DNA of 64,000 nucleotides. Source: Toxonevra muliebris (taxonomy: Eukaryota > Arthropoda > Insecta > Diptera > Pallopteridae). Shown here piece by piece: positions 63,698-64,000 of the stretch. Numbering within the stretch: position 1 is the stretch's first letter; every line of letters begins with the position of its first letter. The notes under the pieces were generated by a model, which saw only the letters and a list, made by a program, of their open reading frames with translations, was not told where the DNA came from and did no database searches. The DNA lies in the NCBI GenBank assembly GCA_963691655.1, contig OY829327.1:87122019-87186018 (forward strand). The letters run 5' to 3'. The translations under genes and the position numbers were made by a program.

Positions 63698-64000
63698 GGC
63701 CCCAGTAACTGGGGCTATTTTTTTTTTTTTTTGCTCAAGAAATCTCTTTATGAAAAAACTTATGAAAAAACAAATATAAAAAGAGAGCCAAACTACTCGT
63801 TGGTGTTTGTTTTGTTATTTTGTGTATGCTGATAATCCGTTAGATAATTTCTGAAAGATGCCGTTACTCATGTCTTCTCTCTCTCATTTATTTACTCCCG
63901 CTTAAGCAACGATTTTTTCAACGATGAATGCAGTGCTTTCTTCAATGAGCGAATTTCAAAGAACTTCCGACGCAAATATTTTGGAATTGGCTAAATCGAT
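63698..64000 (-). repeat. Second copy of the hairpin-ended dispersed repeat (empty TTAA site), cut by window end
   Basis: This is the reverse complement of 15895-15988 joined to 16648-16815, and it begins with GCCCCAGTAACTGGGGC. Its CGCTTAAGC at 63898-63906 is the uninterrupted version of the site where the piggyBac-type MITE sits in the other copy. Confidence 0.78.

Overview
This is nuclear DNA from a fly, most likely a higher dipteran. A tephritid-like genome is a guess; nothing in the sequence fixes the family. The DNA is AT-rich and dense in short repeats, with long introns. The transposon mix (R1-clade and RNase H-bearing LINEs, mariner, Tc1, piggyBac and hAT relatives) fits an insect. 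No complete host gene lies in the window.

One host gene runs through it on the + strand. Five exons (3815-3966, 4166-4310, 10237-10367, 35438-35597, 49167-49375) encode consecutive immunoglobulin domains of a Sidestep-family cell-surface protein. All five have GT-AG borders, and the phases chain without conflict (1-0, 0-1, 1-0, 0-1, 1-0), so each Ig domain is built from two exons. The signal peptide and first Ig domain must lie upstream of the window. The rest of the fourth Ig domain, any further ectodomain, the membrane segment and the tail must lie downstream. Only 797 bases of the 64 kb are recognisable coding sequence of this gene.

The rest is intron, filled with layered mobile elements. 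From left to right: a foldback element and a short retroposon-like insert (1-2123); a hAT-type MITE with perfect 8-bp target duplications (2405-3400); a palindromic repeat (7216-7950); remnants of RNase H-bearing LINEs (8111-9810, 11310-13055, 18350-19945), all on the minus strand and 5'-truncated; a hAT-like foldback element built of 10-bp subrepeats (13915-15466); and a piggyBac-type MITE (15989-16643) inside a dispersed repeat whose empty site is visible at the window end. Next come an almost intact R1-clade LINE with both ORFs and a 13-bp target duplication (21114-26043), a second type of LINE broken by two MITEs (26985-30185), and a scrambled Tc1-like element (31750-34900).

Intron 4 and the last, unfinished intron hold a SINE nested in a piggyBac-type MITE (38260-39508), two large foldback elements (39785-41090 and 43495-45116), two different mariners back to back (about 46.2-48.4 kb), another hAT MITE copy (49668-50741), a second Tc1/mariner-type transposase remnant (51533-52559), several small TTAA-flanked elements, a PIF/Harbinger-like MITE (63007-63694), and two copies of a 76-bp near-perfect palindrome with 4-bp target duplications (41231-41306, 58709-58784). 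This last pair is the item least like a familiar family. No CRISPR array, rRNA gene or convincing functional tRNA was seen. Transposon class names rest on termini, target duplications and protein motifs read by eye.
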